A stretch of DNA of 64,000 bases from Pseudodesulfovibrio sediminis (GCF_020886695.1 NZ_AP024485.1:124001-188000); one strand, 5' to 3'. Shown: positions 27,753 to 35,597, numbered from the stretch's first letter. Translations and numbers: made by a program. Notes: generated by a model from the letters alone, not told the origin.

Positions 27753-28027
27753 ACTGGCCCTCCAGTTTTCTTGTCACGACTGAGTCGGTTGGGACTGTTA
27801 CTTTTGAATGCGAGTCAGCCCTTAAAGTATAGGAATTGAATTGGCAATACAAATTGGATTGCTCGAAAGTCGAATTCGGACCGCATGTTTCAAGGGGGAA
27901 CCGTGTTCTGAGGCTATGAGATTTCAAGTCTGTGGTGGGTGTTATAATGTGAAGATTTTTCTTTCAAGCGAGAGAAAACATGATAATATGGTGGTTCCTT
28001 TAACTTCAACCTGTAAGGAGAACGAGT

Positions 28028-28387
28028 ATGCCCAATATGGATTATCCTGGTCCCTGCCCGAGTTGTATGGGGATTGATGGTTGCCCTACCGATGCTGGTA
28101 AACAGGAAGCTGTTGCTCATTATTGCAAGGGCTTGGAGATGGAACTCAACACGTGGAAAGCGCGTCTGTATGATATCCTTGCTTCAGACAAGGGTGCTGA
28201 CATCGCTGATGAAATAATCCTTATAAAGTCAACTGTGAAGGAGCTGGATGCCATCGCTTCACAGATGATAGATGTCTGCCCTTCATTGGAGGCTCAGGAG
28301 AAGATCATTGGCGGGAAACTTGAGGACCTGCGTGTTCACTACACCAAGGCTCTTGGAGTTCTTGCCCCTGGTTGGTTTGGTGGCTAG
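28028..28387 (+). CDS. Small cysteine-containing protein of unknown function, 119 aa
   Basis: The N-terminus has four cysteines in a short loop (CPSC at residues 10-13, CP at 19-20, another in AHYCKG), possibly a metal site. A helical body follows (GLEMELNTWKARLYDIL, then VKELDAIASQMIDVC) that resembles a helical bundle. AAGGAG seven bases before the ATG is a strong ribosome site, and a hairpin terminator follows, so it is a real monocistronic gene. I do not recognise a family. The 275 bp upstream hold no other gene. Confidence 0.75.
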   Translation: MPNMDYPGPCPSCMGIDGCPTDAGKQEAVAHYCKGLEMELNTWKARLYDILASDKGADIADEIILIKSTVKELDAIASQMIDVCPSLEAQEKIIGGKLEDLRVHYTKALGVLAPGWFGG

Positions 28388-28408
28388 AGCCTGAGAATAC
28401 AATCTTGT

Positions 28409-28440
28409 AAGGCCGCTGATTGTATTGGCGGCCTTTTATT
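28409..28440 (+). terminator. Rho-independent terminator
   Basis: An 8-bp stem (AAGGCCGC at 28409-28416 with 28428-28435) has an 11-nt loop and a short T-rich tail. It follows the 119-aa gene by 21 bp. Confidence 0.75.
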
Positions 28441-28507
28441 TGTTGTATTCATGAGTGATTCCGTGCTCAGAAAGAACGTGGTGTCGTCATTTTTGCCTAC
28501 TCAAATT

Positions 28508-29563
28508 TTATAAAAATTTCTTGCGCATGAAATAGATGAGCATGGCCAGACCGACCACTCCCATGGCGCCTAGGGCGTAGAAGTATCCATATCTCCATGC
28601 CAACTCGGGCATGTATTGGAAATTCATCCCATACACTCCTGCAATAAATGTCAGGGGAATGAAAATGGTGGCTATGACGGTCAGGAACTGCATGACATTA
28701 TTGGTTCGGATTCCAATGAGGGATATCTGGTAGTCAACCATGGACTTCAGAATGTCATGCAAAGCCGTCACCCCTTCAACAATCTGATCCTGATGTCCGG
28801 CGGTGTCTCGTAAAAAGGGGAGGACGGTTTCCGGTATTTCGGCATCTTCGTGCATAAGGTTCTTGAATATTTCTCGAACAGGGACAAGGATGTTCCGTAA
28901 AAGAATGGTCTCTCTCTTGAGCTCATACAGTTTCCCCAGAAGATCATCAGTCGTTCTTTGTCCGAGTTGGTTCTCCAGGTCCTGGGCAATTTCACTTAGT
29001 TGGCCAAGGGTCGCCATTTCGCGGTCAACCAGGGTATCGAGAATCGCTGTCAGCAGGTAGGAACTGTCTGAATTTCGGATACGGCCTTTTCCCTTGTTGA
29101 TCCTATTGATGAGTCCTGTCAGCAGATCGCTTTCTTTTTCAAGGAAGAGGATAACGAGTCCGTCTCTCCAGAAAATGCTTACCTGTTGGCTTTCCAGATT
29201 CTCATTCTTGACATCCACATGCTTCATGACAATAAAGCTCGTATCATCGTCGGCCCAGCTCATTTTTGGCCGTTGACCGGTGTTCATGACATCTTCCAGC
29301 GTGAGCAGTGGGAGGTTCAGCGTGGTTCCCATGGATTTGATCATGTCTGGGACATGCACCCCGGTGACGACCAGAAGGTTGATCATGTCCTTTTTCAAGA
29401 GGCATTGACTTACGTCTTCATAGCGAGCTTCGACTACCTGTTCTTTATTGTACGCATAGTGGAGCACAAAAGGAGTGAATTCGCGTTTGGCGCCTGCGTA
29501 AACAAGTGTGCCTGGAGCTGCGTCGTTTTTGACTTGGTTCCAATGTAAAAAATCAAACATCAT
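28508..29563 (-). CDS. corA: CorA-type magnesium/cobalt transporter
   Basis: A 351-residue CorA family channel. The large cytoplasmic N-terminal domain is followed by a long stalk helix (about 225-285). Two C-terminal membrane helices flank the GMN motif (VYGMNFQYMPELAW), which forms the pore entrance and cation filter. The charged end MRKKFL is typical. Two tandem ATG codons at 29563 and 29560 follow an AAGGAG site; either could start. It is divergent from the mscS gene, both concerned with ion flux. Confidence 0.93.
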   Translation of the reverse strand: MMFDFLHWNQVKNDAAPGTLVYAGAKREFTPFVLHYAYNKEQVVEARYEDVSQCLLKKDMINLLVVTGVHVPDMIKSMGTTLNLPLLTLEDVMNTGQRPKMSWADDDTSFIVMKHVDVKNENLESQQVSIFWRDGLVILFLEKESDLLTGLINRINKGKGRIRNSDSSYLLTAILDTLVDREMATLGQLSEIAQDLENQLGQRTTDDLLGKLYELKRETILLRNILVPVREIFKNLMHEDAEIPETVLPFLRDTAGHQDQIVEGVTALHDILKSMVDYQISLIGIRTNNVMQFLTVIATIFIPLTFIAGVYGMNFQYMPELAWRYGYFYALGAMGVVGLAMLIYFMRKKFL

Positions 29564-29661
29564 TCACTCCTTGATCAATGAATGTATTTCCTTAATGCTT
29601 GTTTTGAATACTATACTTATGCCGATTGTGCTGTCCATGTAATATCTGTTTGGAGTCTCTC

Positions 29662-30489
29662 ATGATGGAGTGGTTGAATAATACATATGTGATTAAAACT
29701 CTGGAAAGTGTAGCGCTTATGCTGGTTGTCTACACTTTGGCTAAACTCGCGTCTTCCATTGCGACCAAAGAGGGAAAGCGGAACTCGGAAGCGCCGTTTG
29801 CCATCAAGTATACGGCGATTTTCTTTTTTGGATTTGCGTTGATTTTTATCTGGCTGGAAGGACTTGGGTCCATTCTGACAGCGTTGACCATTGTTGCGGC
29901 TGCGCTGACGATTGTGTCCAAAGAGCTTATCCTCAACTTCCTCGGTTCATTCGTCATTTTCTGGCGTGAGTTGTTTGCCATTGGCGACAGAGTGCAGGTC
30001 GGGGATTCGACCGGAGACGTCATAGGCAAGGGGTTGTTCTACTTCACACTTCTTGAGGTGGGAAAGTCGGATTCGGCAGGCCAGAGCACTGGCCGCCTCA
30101 TCAAGGTCCCCAACGCGCAGGTCTTTACCCTGCCGGTCATCAATGCCACTCGCGGAGCCGGATATGTCTGGAATGAAGTCCAGATTGCTATCCAGAGAAC
30201 GGATAACTGGGAAAACGGTCGGGAACTGCTCTTACAAGCAGTAGAGCGGTACTACGAAGCCGATGCCATTGATCTCGACAGAATCAAGAAGGTCTTTGAA
30301 CGCAAGAAGGTCTTCTTCAAATTCTTGACCCCCAGAGTGTACGTCTCTGTTTCCACCGGGGGCATCTGTCTGACTCTGCGGTATCTCTGCCGCTCTCGCA
30401 TGACACGGGAAAGTCAGGATGCCATCACCACCGATTTCCTGAACAGCATGCAGGATCTCGACATCAAACTGGCTGAAGAGCAACCGTAG
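29662..30489 (+). CDS. Small-conductance mechanosensitive channel, MscS family
   Basis: A 275-residue protein with three predicted membrane segments (about 10-28, 50-66 and 72-100). TM3 and the beta domain follow in the family pattern: LTIVAAALTIVSKELILNFLGSF, then the upper beta barrel with FAIGDRVQVGDSTGDVI. Next comes the VPNAQVF segment of MscS proteins. The ATG at 29662 follows TTTGGAG; the longer frame from 29626 lacks a site. It likely opens on membrane tension to relieve osmotic stress. Confidence 0.88.
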   Translation: MMEWLNNTYVIKTLESVALMLVVYTLAKLASSIATKEGKRNSEAPFAIKYTAIFFFGFALIFIWLEGLGSILTALTIVAAALTIVSKELILNFLGSFVIFWRELFAIGDRVQVGDSTGDVIGKGLFYFTLLEVGKSDSAGQSTGRLIKVPNAQVFTLPVINATRGAGYVWNEVQIAIQRTDNWENGRELLLQAVERYYEADAIDLDRIKKVFERKKVFFKFLTPRVYVSVSTGGICLTLRYLCRSRMTRESQDAITTDFLNSMQDLDIKLAEEQP

Positions 30490-30546
30490 GCCCCCCTCTG
30501 CACACTCTTTAAGCAGCAAGAGACAAGGTTGCAAAAGCGCAAACAA

Positions 30547-30585
30547 AAAGGGTTTATGACGATTTGTCATAAACCCTTAATTTTT
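30547..30585. terminator. Bidirectional terminator next to the distal att copy
   Basis: A 13-bp stem (AAGGGTTTATGAC at 30548-30560 with 30566-30578) has a 5-nt loop. It has T-rich sequence on the right (plus-strand reading) and A-rich on the left, so it stops mscS on the plus strand and minus-strand transcripts passing the tRNA fragment. It was probably the original terminator behind tRNA-Pro. Confidence 0.8.
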
Positions 30586-30626
30586 CTGGTCGGGAGGATT
30601 TGAACCTCCGCTCTCTGCTCCCCGAA
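30581..30626 (-). repeat. Degenerate 3' tRNA-Pro copy (distal att-like site)
   Basis: This segment matches the 3' half of tRNA-Pro(CGG) (anticodon loop to CCA plus a few bases) with a 5-bp deletion between two GAGG repeats and a few substitutions. It marks the left end of a two-part integrated region. It shares with the copy at 32281 a homologous flank starting GGATGCG, which the intact tRNA lacks. It has no 5' half and cannot make a tRNA. Confidence 0.8.
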
Positions 30627-30823
30627 GGATGCGGTTTGATTTGCGAACCTTATAAATTATTGCTGTCTATCGTTTTGGGCCTTGTAAAAGAGGGCAGGTC
30701 AGTGCGTTCATACGCGCTCGGCTTTGTTGCGTGTAACGAACGCCAAATCTATGGGAAAAGACGCGAGCGCACATCCTCCGCTTTACAGGCTCGTACCAGT
30801 CATAAGATAGGTCTAAAGTGCAA
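30627..30823. other. Stretch between the distal att copy and purT, no gene seen
   Basis: It begins with the GGATGCG flank shared with the other displaced copy. On the minus strand a short frame ends PLLQGPKR-stop (about 30680-30710), similar to the tail at the second copy. A loose inverted repeat GCGTTC ... GAACGC lies near 30706-30742. No promoter or coding frame of note. Confidence 0.5.
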
Positions 30824-32005
30824 CTAATACAAAACAGTTACAGCAGAAGAAACTCTCTTTGCTTTCTCGACAGCACCCTCAACGTCGTCAGCAAGGGCCA
30901 AAGCAACGCCAAGACGACGGACTCCAGCGCATTCGCCTTTTCCGAAGATTAAAACCTTTGTATCTGCTTCACGAAGCGCAACATCAACGCCATCAAAGGC
31001 GGGCTTGTCTGATGTTCCATTAGATAGAATCACACTTGAAGCGGCGATTCCGTATTGACGAATACCCGGAATCGGCAAGCCCAGAACAGCTCTCACGTGC
31101 AGGGCAAATTCACTTAAATCCTGAGAGATGACAGTCACCAATCCTGTATCGTGAGGGCGAGGAGAAACTTCACTAAAGATAACGTCTTCATCTTTGACAA
31201 AAAGTTCAACCCCAAAAAGGCCACGCCCACCTAAGGCGTCTGTTATTTTGCGTGCATATTTTTGAGCTTTCGCAAGGGCCGCTTCACTCATGGGTTGCGG
31301 CTGCCAGGATTCACGGTAATCCCCATCTTCTTGTCGGTGCCCAATCGGCTCACAAAACGTTGTCCCATCAATGTGACGCACGGTTAAAAGGGTAATCTCA
31401 TAATCAAAAGGGACAAATTTTTCGATAATGATACGCCCTTCGCCAGTACGCCCGCCGGACTGAGAGTACTCCCAAGCCTTTTGGATATCAGCCTCACTTT
31501 TTACAGTGGATTGTCCTTTCCCAGAAGAACTCATGACAGGCTTGATCACACATGGGATACCGATTTCAGCCACTGCCGCCCGGTATTCTTCTTCTGTATC
31601 GGCGAAGCGGTAAGGCGATGTGGTCAGGCCAACCTCCTCAGCAGCAAGACGCCGAATACCTTCACGATCCATTGTCAGCTTAGTCGCATTGGCAGTAGGG
31701 ACAACATTGAATCCCTCTTTTTCAAGCTCGACCAAAGTAGACGTGGCAATAGCCTCAATCTCAGGCACAATATAGTCTGGCTTCTCTTCAGTAATAACTC
31801 GGCGAAGCGCATCACCATCCAACATGGACATGGTATAAGAGCGGTGCGCCACCTGCATGGCTGGGGTGTCTTCGTAGCGATCAACCACAACAACCTCAAC
31901 GCCAAGACGCTGCGCTTCAATCACAACTTCCTTACCAAGTTCGCCGCCACCAAGAAGCATCATTTTCTTTGCAGATGCAGTTTTGGCTGTTCCTAATATT
32001 GTCAT
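30824..32005 (-). CDS. purT: Formate-dependent phosphoribosylglycinamide formyltransferase (GAR transformylase 2)
   Basis: A 393-residue ATP-grasp enzyme, one residue longer than E. coli PurT. It formylates GAR directly with formate and ATP in purine synthesis, instead of the folate-dependent PurN. Seen are the N-terminal [15 protein letters not shown], the ATP-grasp region [16 protein letters not shown], the metal site [17 protein letters not shown], and the C-terminal [21 protein letters not shown]. The ATG at 32005 follows AAGGGA; a longer frame to 32035 lacks a site. It lies alone between two tRNA-Pro fragments, so it is cargo of the integrated region. Most of its codons look less GC-rich than flanking genes. 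Confidence 0.95.
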   Translation of the reverse strand: MTILGTAKTASAKKMMLLGGGELGKEVVIEAQRLGVEVVVVDRYEDTPAMQVAHRSYTMSMLDGDALRRVITEEKPDYIVPEIEAIATSTLVELEKEGFNVVPTANATKLTMDREGIRRLAAEEVGLTTSPYRFADTEEEYRAAVAEIGIPCVIKPVMSSSGKGQSTVKSEADIQKAWEYSQSGGRTGEGRIIIEKFVPFDYEITLLTVRHIDGTTFCEPIGHRQEDGDYRESWQPQPMSEAALAKAQKYARKITDALGGRGLFGVELFVKDEDVIFSEVSPRPHDTGLVTVISQDLSEFALHVRAVLGLPIPGIRQYGIAASSVILSNGTSDKPAFDGVDVALREADTKVLIFGKGECAGVRRLGVALALADDVEGAVEKAKRVSSAVTVLY

Positions 32006-32280
32006 AGTAAATCCCTTTGAATTAATTACAATCATGCTTTTGACAGGAAACTTCTATGCCAAATTTCCCCCAAAATTGAAAGGATTTCTCTTTTCGATTT
32101 CAGGGTGAATAAAGGTGGAACCTAGCTGGTTTGCGCAATTCCGAAAAGAAGGGTGTGAAGCTAATCGTGCATCTTCTTAAGACGAGGGGGGGGAAAGAGG
32201 TGCTGCCTAGTGAATTGAAGAGAGTGGGGTGATTGTAAGCAATAAACAAAAAAGGTTTACGGAGTGTTTCCGTAAACCCA
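32006..32280. other. Leader of purT and terminator behind the second att copy
   Basis: This holds the upstream region of purT (minus strand). No clear promoter or riboswitch was recognised. At 32248-32279 a minus-strand terminator follows the displaced tRNA 3' end. No coding frame is supported. Confidence 0.5.
32248..32279 (-). terminator. Rho-independent terminator behind the second att copy
   Basis: Read on the minus strand, a 10-bp stem (GGTTTACGGA at 32254-32263 with 32269-32278) is followed by a run of T. It sits where the tRNA-Pro terminator would sit if this copy were still attached to a full tRNA gene. Confidence 0.85.
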
Positions 32281-32334
32281 TGATTTTTCTGGTCGGGATG
32301 AGAGGATTTGAACCTCCGATCTCTGCGTCCCGAA
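32281..32334 (-). repeat. 54-bp perfect direct repeat of the tRNA-Pro 3' end (second att site)
   Basis: Identical over 54 bp to 35597-35650, which covers part of the anticodon loop, the variable and T arms, the acceptor 3' strand and CCA of tRNA-Pro(CGG), plus nine bases beyond. Outside these limits the sequences diverge at once. This is the signature of attL/attR for a tyrosine integrase using a tRNA gene. Confidence 0.92.
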
Positions 32335-32534
32335 GGATGCGATTTGGTTTGCAGGTCTTGTAATTGTTGGTGTTTATTTCTTGGGCACATGCAAAAGGGG
32401 GGTAAAAGGGATCTGGGATGTGCCCCAGTATGTGACCAGGAATTAAGTCTACTGTCCTTGGAACGATCCCGTTAGGGGGGAGTTTGATTCTATTTTTGCA
32501 TAAAGCTGTTGATAGCTCTGAGCTGGGTTTTGCT
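32335..32534. other. Flank of the second att copy, no intact gene
   Basis: The first 70 or so bases are similar to the flank at 30627-30695, both starting GGATGCG and both having a minus-strand frame ending in a similar tail (here PFTPLLHVPKK-stop). This may be the eroded 3' end of an integrase gene or just an attP arm. No promoter is clear. Confidence 0.5.
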
Positions 32535-33593
32535 TTAAATAAATGAACTTTCCACAAATGGAGACGTCATTGACGACAACAGTGCCGCATAATCCAAATT
32601 AAATCGTATATGATCTCCAACATGTAGTGGGGTTGTTGTGGTATCGAGTATTATGTGGTCACTGCTTGAACCCAATATATCCACATCAATCATGGGGGTG
32701 AGGCCTTTCACCTGGACATCCTGTCTTCCCATCGCCACAATTGATCTGAGCATTTCGCCCTTGTCCTCAAATATTGGTGTGTCGCCAAAAGCGTCTTGCC
32801 CAGCTTTTCCTTCAGGGAGGGAAGGTTTGACTTTAGACTCTATCACTTCTGCGACTAAGGAGAATGCATTAAGGTGAAGACGGTCGATAGGCTTTCTCGA
32901 AAGAGTCTCCCTTCCTAGAAGAATTGCCTCACCAAGTCGTATATTATTCACTTTGCTTTTGTTGCCATGTTCAAGCATCCAATTAAAATTGGCAGAATTT
33001 CCTCCAGAAATTACAGAGAGTTTGATTCCATATATCCTTTCATACATCTTTGCCAAGCGGGAGAGATTGTCCATGTTGTATTGAGTTGGTACAATTCCAT
33101 TCAAGCACGTAAGGTTTGTCCCTAAGCCGATGATTTGGATGCCTTTCATTTGGAGAACTTCTTCGATCGTCTTGCCGAGATCCTTGCGGAGTATTCCTTC
33201 CCTTAGATCACCCATTTCTACCATGAGAACGATGGTATGGATTTTTTTCTGTGCGATAGCGGTCTTGGAGAGTTCTGCTATGACAGCCAACTCAGTATTG
33301 AAACTCACATCAGCGTACATAACAACATCATGTACTTCGCTCGCAGAAGGCGTCCTGATCAAAGTGAAAAGGGCGTTTACATGGGCTTTTTTCATGCGGA
33401 TTAAGTTTTGAATCCTTGAATCACCGAGAGAAGAAATACCTGCGGTTACTATGGCGTTGGCAATTCTTGGATCTCCAAGAAAGCACTTGGTCACCCCCGT
33501 AATTTCAATGCCCCTAGCTCCGAACATTGCGTTCAGATTTTTGGCGTTGTCGTGTATTTTGGACAGATCGATTTCAAGGTAAGGTGTCTTCAT
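32535..33593 (-). CDS. PLP-dependent alanine/ornithine racemase-like enzyme
   Basis: A 352-residue protein of the alanine racemase N-terminal fold, similar in length to ornithine racemase-type enzymes. It starts TPYLEIDLSKIHDNAKNLN. Lys36 in GVTKCFLGD takes the place of the PLP-binding lysine. The barrel continues with VLMVEMGDLREGI, then SVISGGNSANFNW and IRLGEAILLGRETL; a short C-terminal beta domain follows. Its ATG shares a base with the stop of the preceding DUF1611 gene (TAATG), so translation is coupled. The pair points to D-amino acid metabolism. Substrate is open: Ala, Orn, Glu or another amino acid. Confidence 0.82.
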   Translation of the reverse strand: MKTPYLEIDLSKIHDNAKNLNAMFGARGIEITGVTKCFLGDPRIANAIVTAGISSLGDSRIQNLIRMKKAHVNALFTLIRTPSASEVHDVVMYADVSFNTELAVIAELSKTAIAQKKIHTIVLMVEMGDLREGILRKDLGKTIEEVLQMKGIQIIGLGTNLTCLNGIVPTQYNMDNLSRLAKMYERIYGIKLSVISGGNSANFNWMLEHGNKSKVNNIRLGEAILLGRETLSRKPIDRLHLNAFSLVAEVIESKVKPSLPEGKAGQDAFGDTPIFEDKGEMLRSIVAMGRQDVQVKGLTPMIDVDILGSSSDHIILDTTTTPLHVGDHIRFNLDYAALLSSMTSPFVESSFI

Positions 33594-34672
33594 TAAGTCA
33601 GCTTGACTTGGAGCTGGGGGAAAGTGGTCAATATGTTTGCAATGAGTGAATCGCAGCCGAACTTGAGGATGTCCGTGGTGGGTATTTGAAACTGTTCCTG
33701 GTAAGACTCAATCGTTTCGTCCATCTCGGAATCGGACATCTTTTCGTGATTGATGGCGATGCCAATTACAGGAGACTTTGAGAAAACTTCAATAAGTTCG
33801 ATCTCATCTTGCAGGTCAGGCATTTTGATGTCTGGATAATCGCCGAGGCTTTCTCGTTTTGGTGGGTGCTGAACTATGATCGCTTCAGGTTGTCCACCTC
33901 TTATGATGAAGCACGAACTCAAATAGGCAGGGTGACTTAGCGAACCTTGCCCTTCGAGAATAATGACGTCCGGCTGCTTTGCTTCCCAAGCTCCGATAAT
34001 TGCCTTTTCCATTTCGCCCGAAATGAATTGTTCCTTCAAAGCGTCTAATGGAACCCCGAACTCAGCTCCCTGAATCACACCGGTCTGTCCTGTTGCGATC
34101 ATTATGGCGTTAAGCCCAAGGTCTTGAAGAGCTTGAGTCAATAGGACTGAGGTTGTTCGTTTTCCCACTGCGCTATCCGTTCCAAGGACGGCAATCTTTG
34201 GGCACTCAACCTTGCTGATATCGCCGGTAAATACGCTTCTTTGTTTGATGTCTTGTTGTTTTCTAATGTCATGTAACTGGACATTACATTCGGCGGCTTT
34301 TCTGGTGAAGTCTTCATCATCAGTGAGGAAGTCATGAAGTCCATTGACGATGTCGAGACTTCTCTCCATCGCATAAAATATCACATCGCGGTCTGTTGAA
34401 GAGAAGGCTCCGGACAAAGGGGCCATGCCATAAATAAATATTGTTACCGAGTCGCCTTTCCTCTCAAGAGCTTCTTGAAGATCTTTGTATATAGGGATTC
34501 CATTGGCTTCATCGTCAAGTACTTCTCCTGCGTCCAGGCCAGCTTTCGTACTATCGATGATGCCTGCAATTTCATACTTGTTAGAGTAACGGGTCAGCCC
34601 GTTGGCCGTTTTCCCATCCATCTCGCCAAATAAACTTTCGCAGTATACAACTGCAAGCTCCTTATTTATCAT
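33593..34672 (-). CDS. DUF1611 (DgcN-like) P-loop protein
   Basis: A 359-residue protein of the DUF1611 family. An N-terminal Rossmann-like domain (about 1-145, with IAGIIDSTKAGLDAG) precedes a P-loop domain having GTDSAVGKRTT at residues 164-174, then LEGQGSLSHPAYL. One member, DgcN, was reported as a D-glutamate N-acetyltransferase; most are uncharacterised. It is first in a two-gene operon with a racemase-like enzyme, overlapping by one base, which supports a role in D-amino acid conversion. A GGAT-type site (AAGGATTTACTATG) precedes the start; the same leader bases occur before purT. Confidence 0.82.
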   Translation of the reverse strand: MINKELAVVYCESLFGEMDGKTANGLTRYSNKYEIAGIIDSTKAGLDAGEVLDDEANGIPIYKDLQEALERKGDSVTIFIYGMAPLSGAFSSTDRDVIFYAMERSLDIVNGLHDFLTDDEDFTRKAAECNVQLHDIRKQQDIKQRSVFTGDISKVECPKIAVLGTDSAVGKRTTSVLLTQALQDLGLNAIMIATGQTGVIQGAEFGVPLDALKEQFISGEMEKAIIGAWEAKQPDVIILEGQGSLSHPAYLSSCFIIRGGQPEAIIVQHPPKRESLGDYPDIKMPDLQDEIELIEVFSKSPVIGIAINHEKMSDSEMDETIESYQEQFQIPTTDILKFGCDSLIANILTTFPQLQVKLT

Positions 34673-35185
34673 AGTAAATCCTTAGTAAAAGATTGGTTTA
34701 CTAAATTGGTGTGGTGATATCACATTGATAATTTGACGTATGATTTTGTCATGCCAATTTAATAATAATGAAAAGTAATTAAAAATTATCATAGTAACAT
34801 AACATAGAAATATTATTTACAAGTCATAATTAAATTTTTATTTTTTTTTATTTAACGAATACATGCTTTATGATGATAATATAGTTCAAGATTATATGTT
34901 GAAATATGTGCTTTATGTGTTGTAATAATCAGCATAATATATTTCAAAGTTCTCTGTATTTTGAAAAAATAGTATTGAATTTCATTTACTGAAAGCGTGT
35001 TGCTTTACTTCCATCAAGAACTGAGTAATTCGTTTATATATCAGCCGTGCACGTGTAGGTGCAGTCCATGCTAGCGCTGGTTTGAATTTGAACAAAGTCT
35101 ATCGAGGAGCCGTGTACGCATCTTGTACGCGGCTCTTTTTTTTGGCGAATTGGCGCTATACATTATCACTGTTTAGAGAATTTGA
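34673..35185. other. Very AT-rich non-coding stretch in the island
   Basis: From 34700 to about 35040 the sequence is strongly AT-rich with many runs of A and T, and no frame that looks coding on either strand. It includes the start region of the DUF1611-racemase operon (minus strand) and, at its right end, a plus-strand terminator-like hairpin (35107-35143) in front of the RRM gene. The composition is unlike the rest of the window and typical of horizontally acquired, silenced DNA. Confidence 0.7.
35107..35143 (+). terminator. Terminator-like hairpin in front of the RRM gene (attenuator or small RNA end)
   Basis: An 11-bp stem (GAGCCGTGTAC at 35107-35117 with 35125-35135, one G-U pair) has a 7-nt loop and is followed by eight T. 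It points toward the RRM gene that starts 43 bp later. There is no gene upstream for it to end, so it may end a short untranslated RNA or act as a leader attenuator. Confidence 0.8.
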
Positions 35186-35377
35186 ATGTCTAAAGAATTG
35201 TATGTTGGCAACTTGTTTTGGACCTCCACTGAAGACGAAGTACGTGCAGCTTTTGAAGCTTTCGGCGAAGTCCTTTCCGTGAATCTCATCGAAGATCGTG
35301 AAACTGGTCGTCCCAATGGCTTTGGTTTCGTCGAAATGGATGACAACGGTACTCGCGAAGAACGCCCCCGCTGGTAG
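35186..35377 (+). CDS. RRM-type RNA-binding protein, internally shortened
   Basis: A 63-residue protein. RNP2 is seen as LYVGNL (residues 5-10) and RNP1 as GRPNGFGFV (41-49). Typical bacterial RRM proteins of this kind have about 85-95 residues, with helix 2 and strand 4 after RNP1 and a short basic tail. Here RNP1 is followed almost at once by the tail TREERPRW, so roughly 25-30 residues appear deleted in frame. The remaining fold lacks strand 4 and helix 2 and may be unable to fold as an RRM. It has a leader hairpin upstream and a strong terminator downstream. The start has only a weak ribosome site (TTTAGAGAATTTGA). Confidence 0.65.
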   Translation: MSKELYVGNLFWTSTEDEVRAAFEAFGEVLSVNLIEDRETGRPNGFGFVEMDDNGTREERPRW

Positions 35378-35406
35378 TTTTCGTAGTTAAGCCCTAAACG
35401 GCATTT

Positions 35407-35443
35407 GCGCCCGTCTTTCTCTTGAAAGACGGGTGCTTTTTTT
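35407..35443 (+). terminator. Rho-independent terminator of the RRM gene
   Basis: A 13-bp stem (35407-35419 with 35424-35436, one G-U pair) has a TCTT loop and is followed by seven T. It lies 29 bp after the RRM stop. Confidence 0.9.
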
Positions 35444-35561
35444 GAATCTAAATTTGCCGCACCAATCTGTGTTTTTACCTTAGCTTTTATTTCTATTTAT
35501 CGAATAGGCGAGGCAGTAGCAGGTGGAATTGCAGTTGTTGTTAGCAATGGGGGAACAAAAC

Positions 35562-35597
35562 AAAAAAAGGACTTACAGCTATTTGCTGTAAGTCCTT
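35562..35597 (-). terminator. Terminator currently behind tRNA-Pro
   Basis: A 13-bp stem (35567-35579 with 35585-35597), read on the minus strand, is followed by a T run. It ends nine bases after the tRNA 3' CCA. Its sequence differs from those behind the other two tRNA copies. Confidence 0.9.

Noticed and set aside
30581..32334. The displaced tRNA-Pro fragments as further tRNA genes
   Set aside because: Both lack the 5' half (acceptor 5' strand, D arm), so no cloverleaf can form.
32207..32557. 116-aa minus-strand frame across the second att copy
   Set aside because: It reads through the tRNA repeat and terminator and overlaps the racemase end; not a gene. A short integrase tail in another frame is mentioned only as a possibility.
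35082..35282. 66-aa plus-strand frame overlapping the RRM start
   Set aside because: It runs through the terminator hairpin and is out of frame with the RRM motifs.
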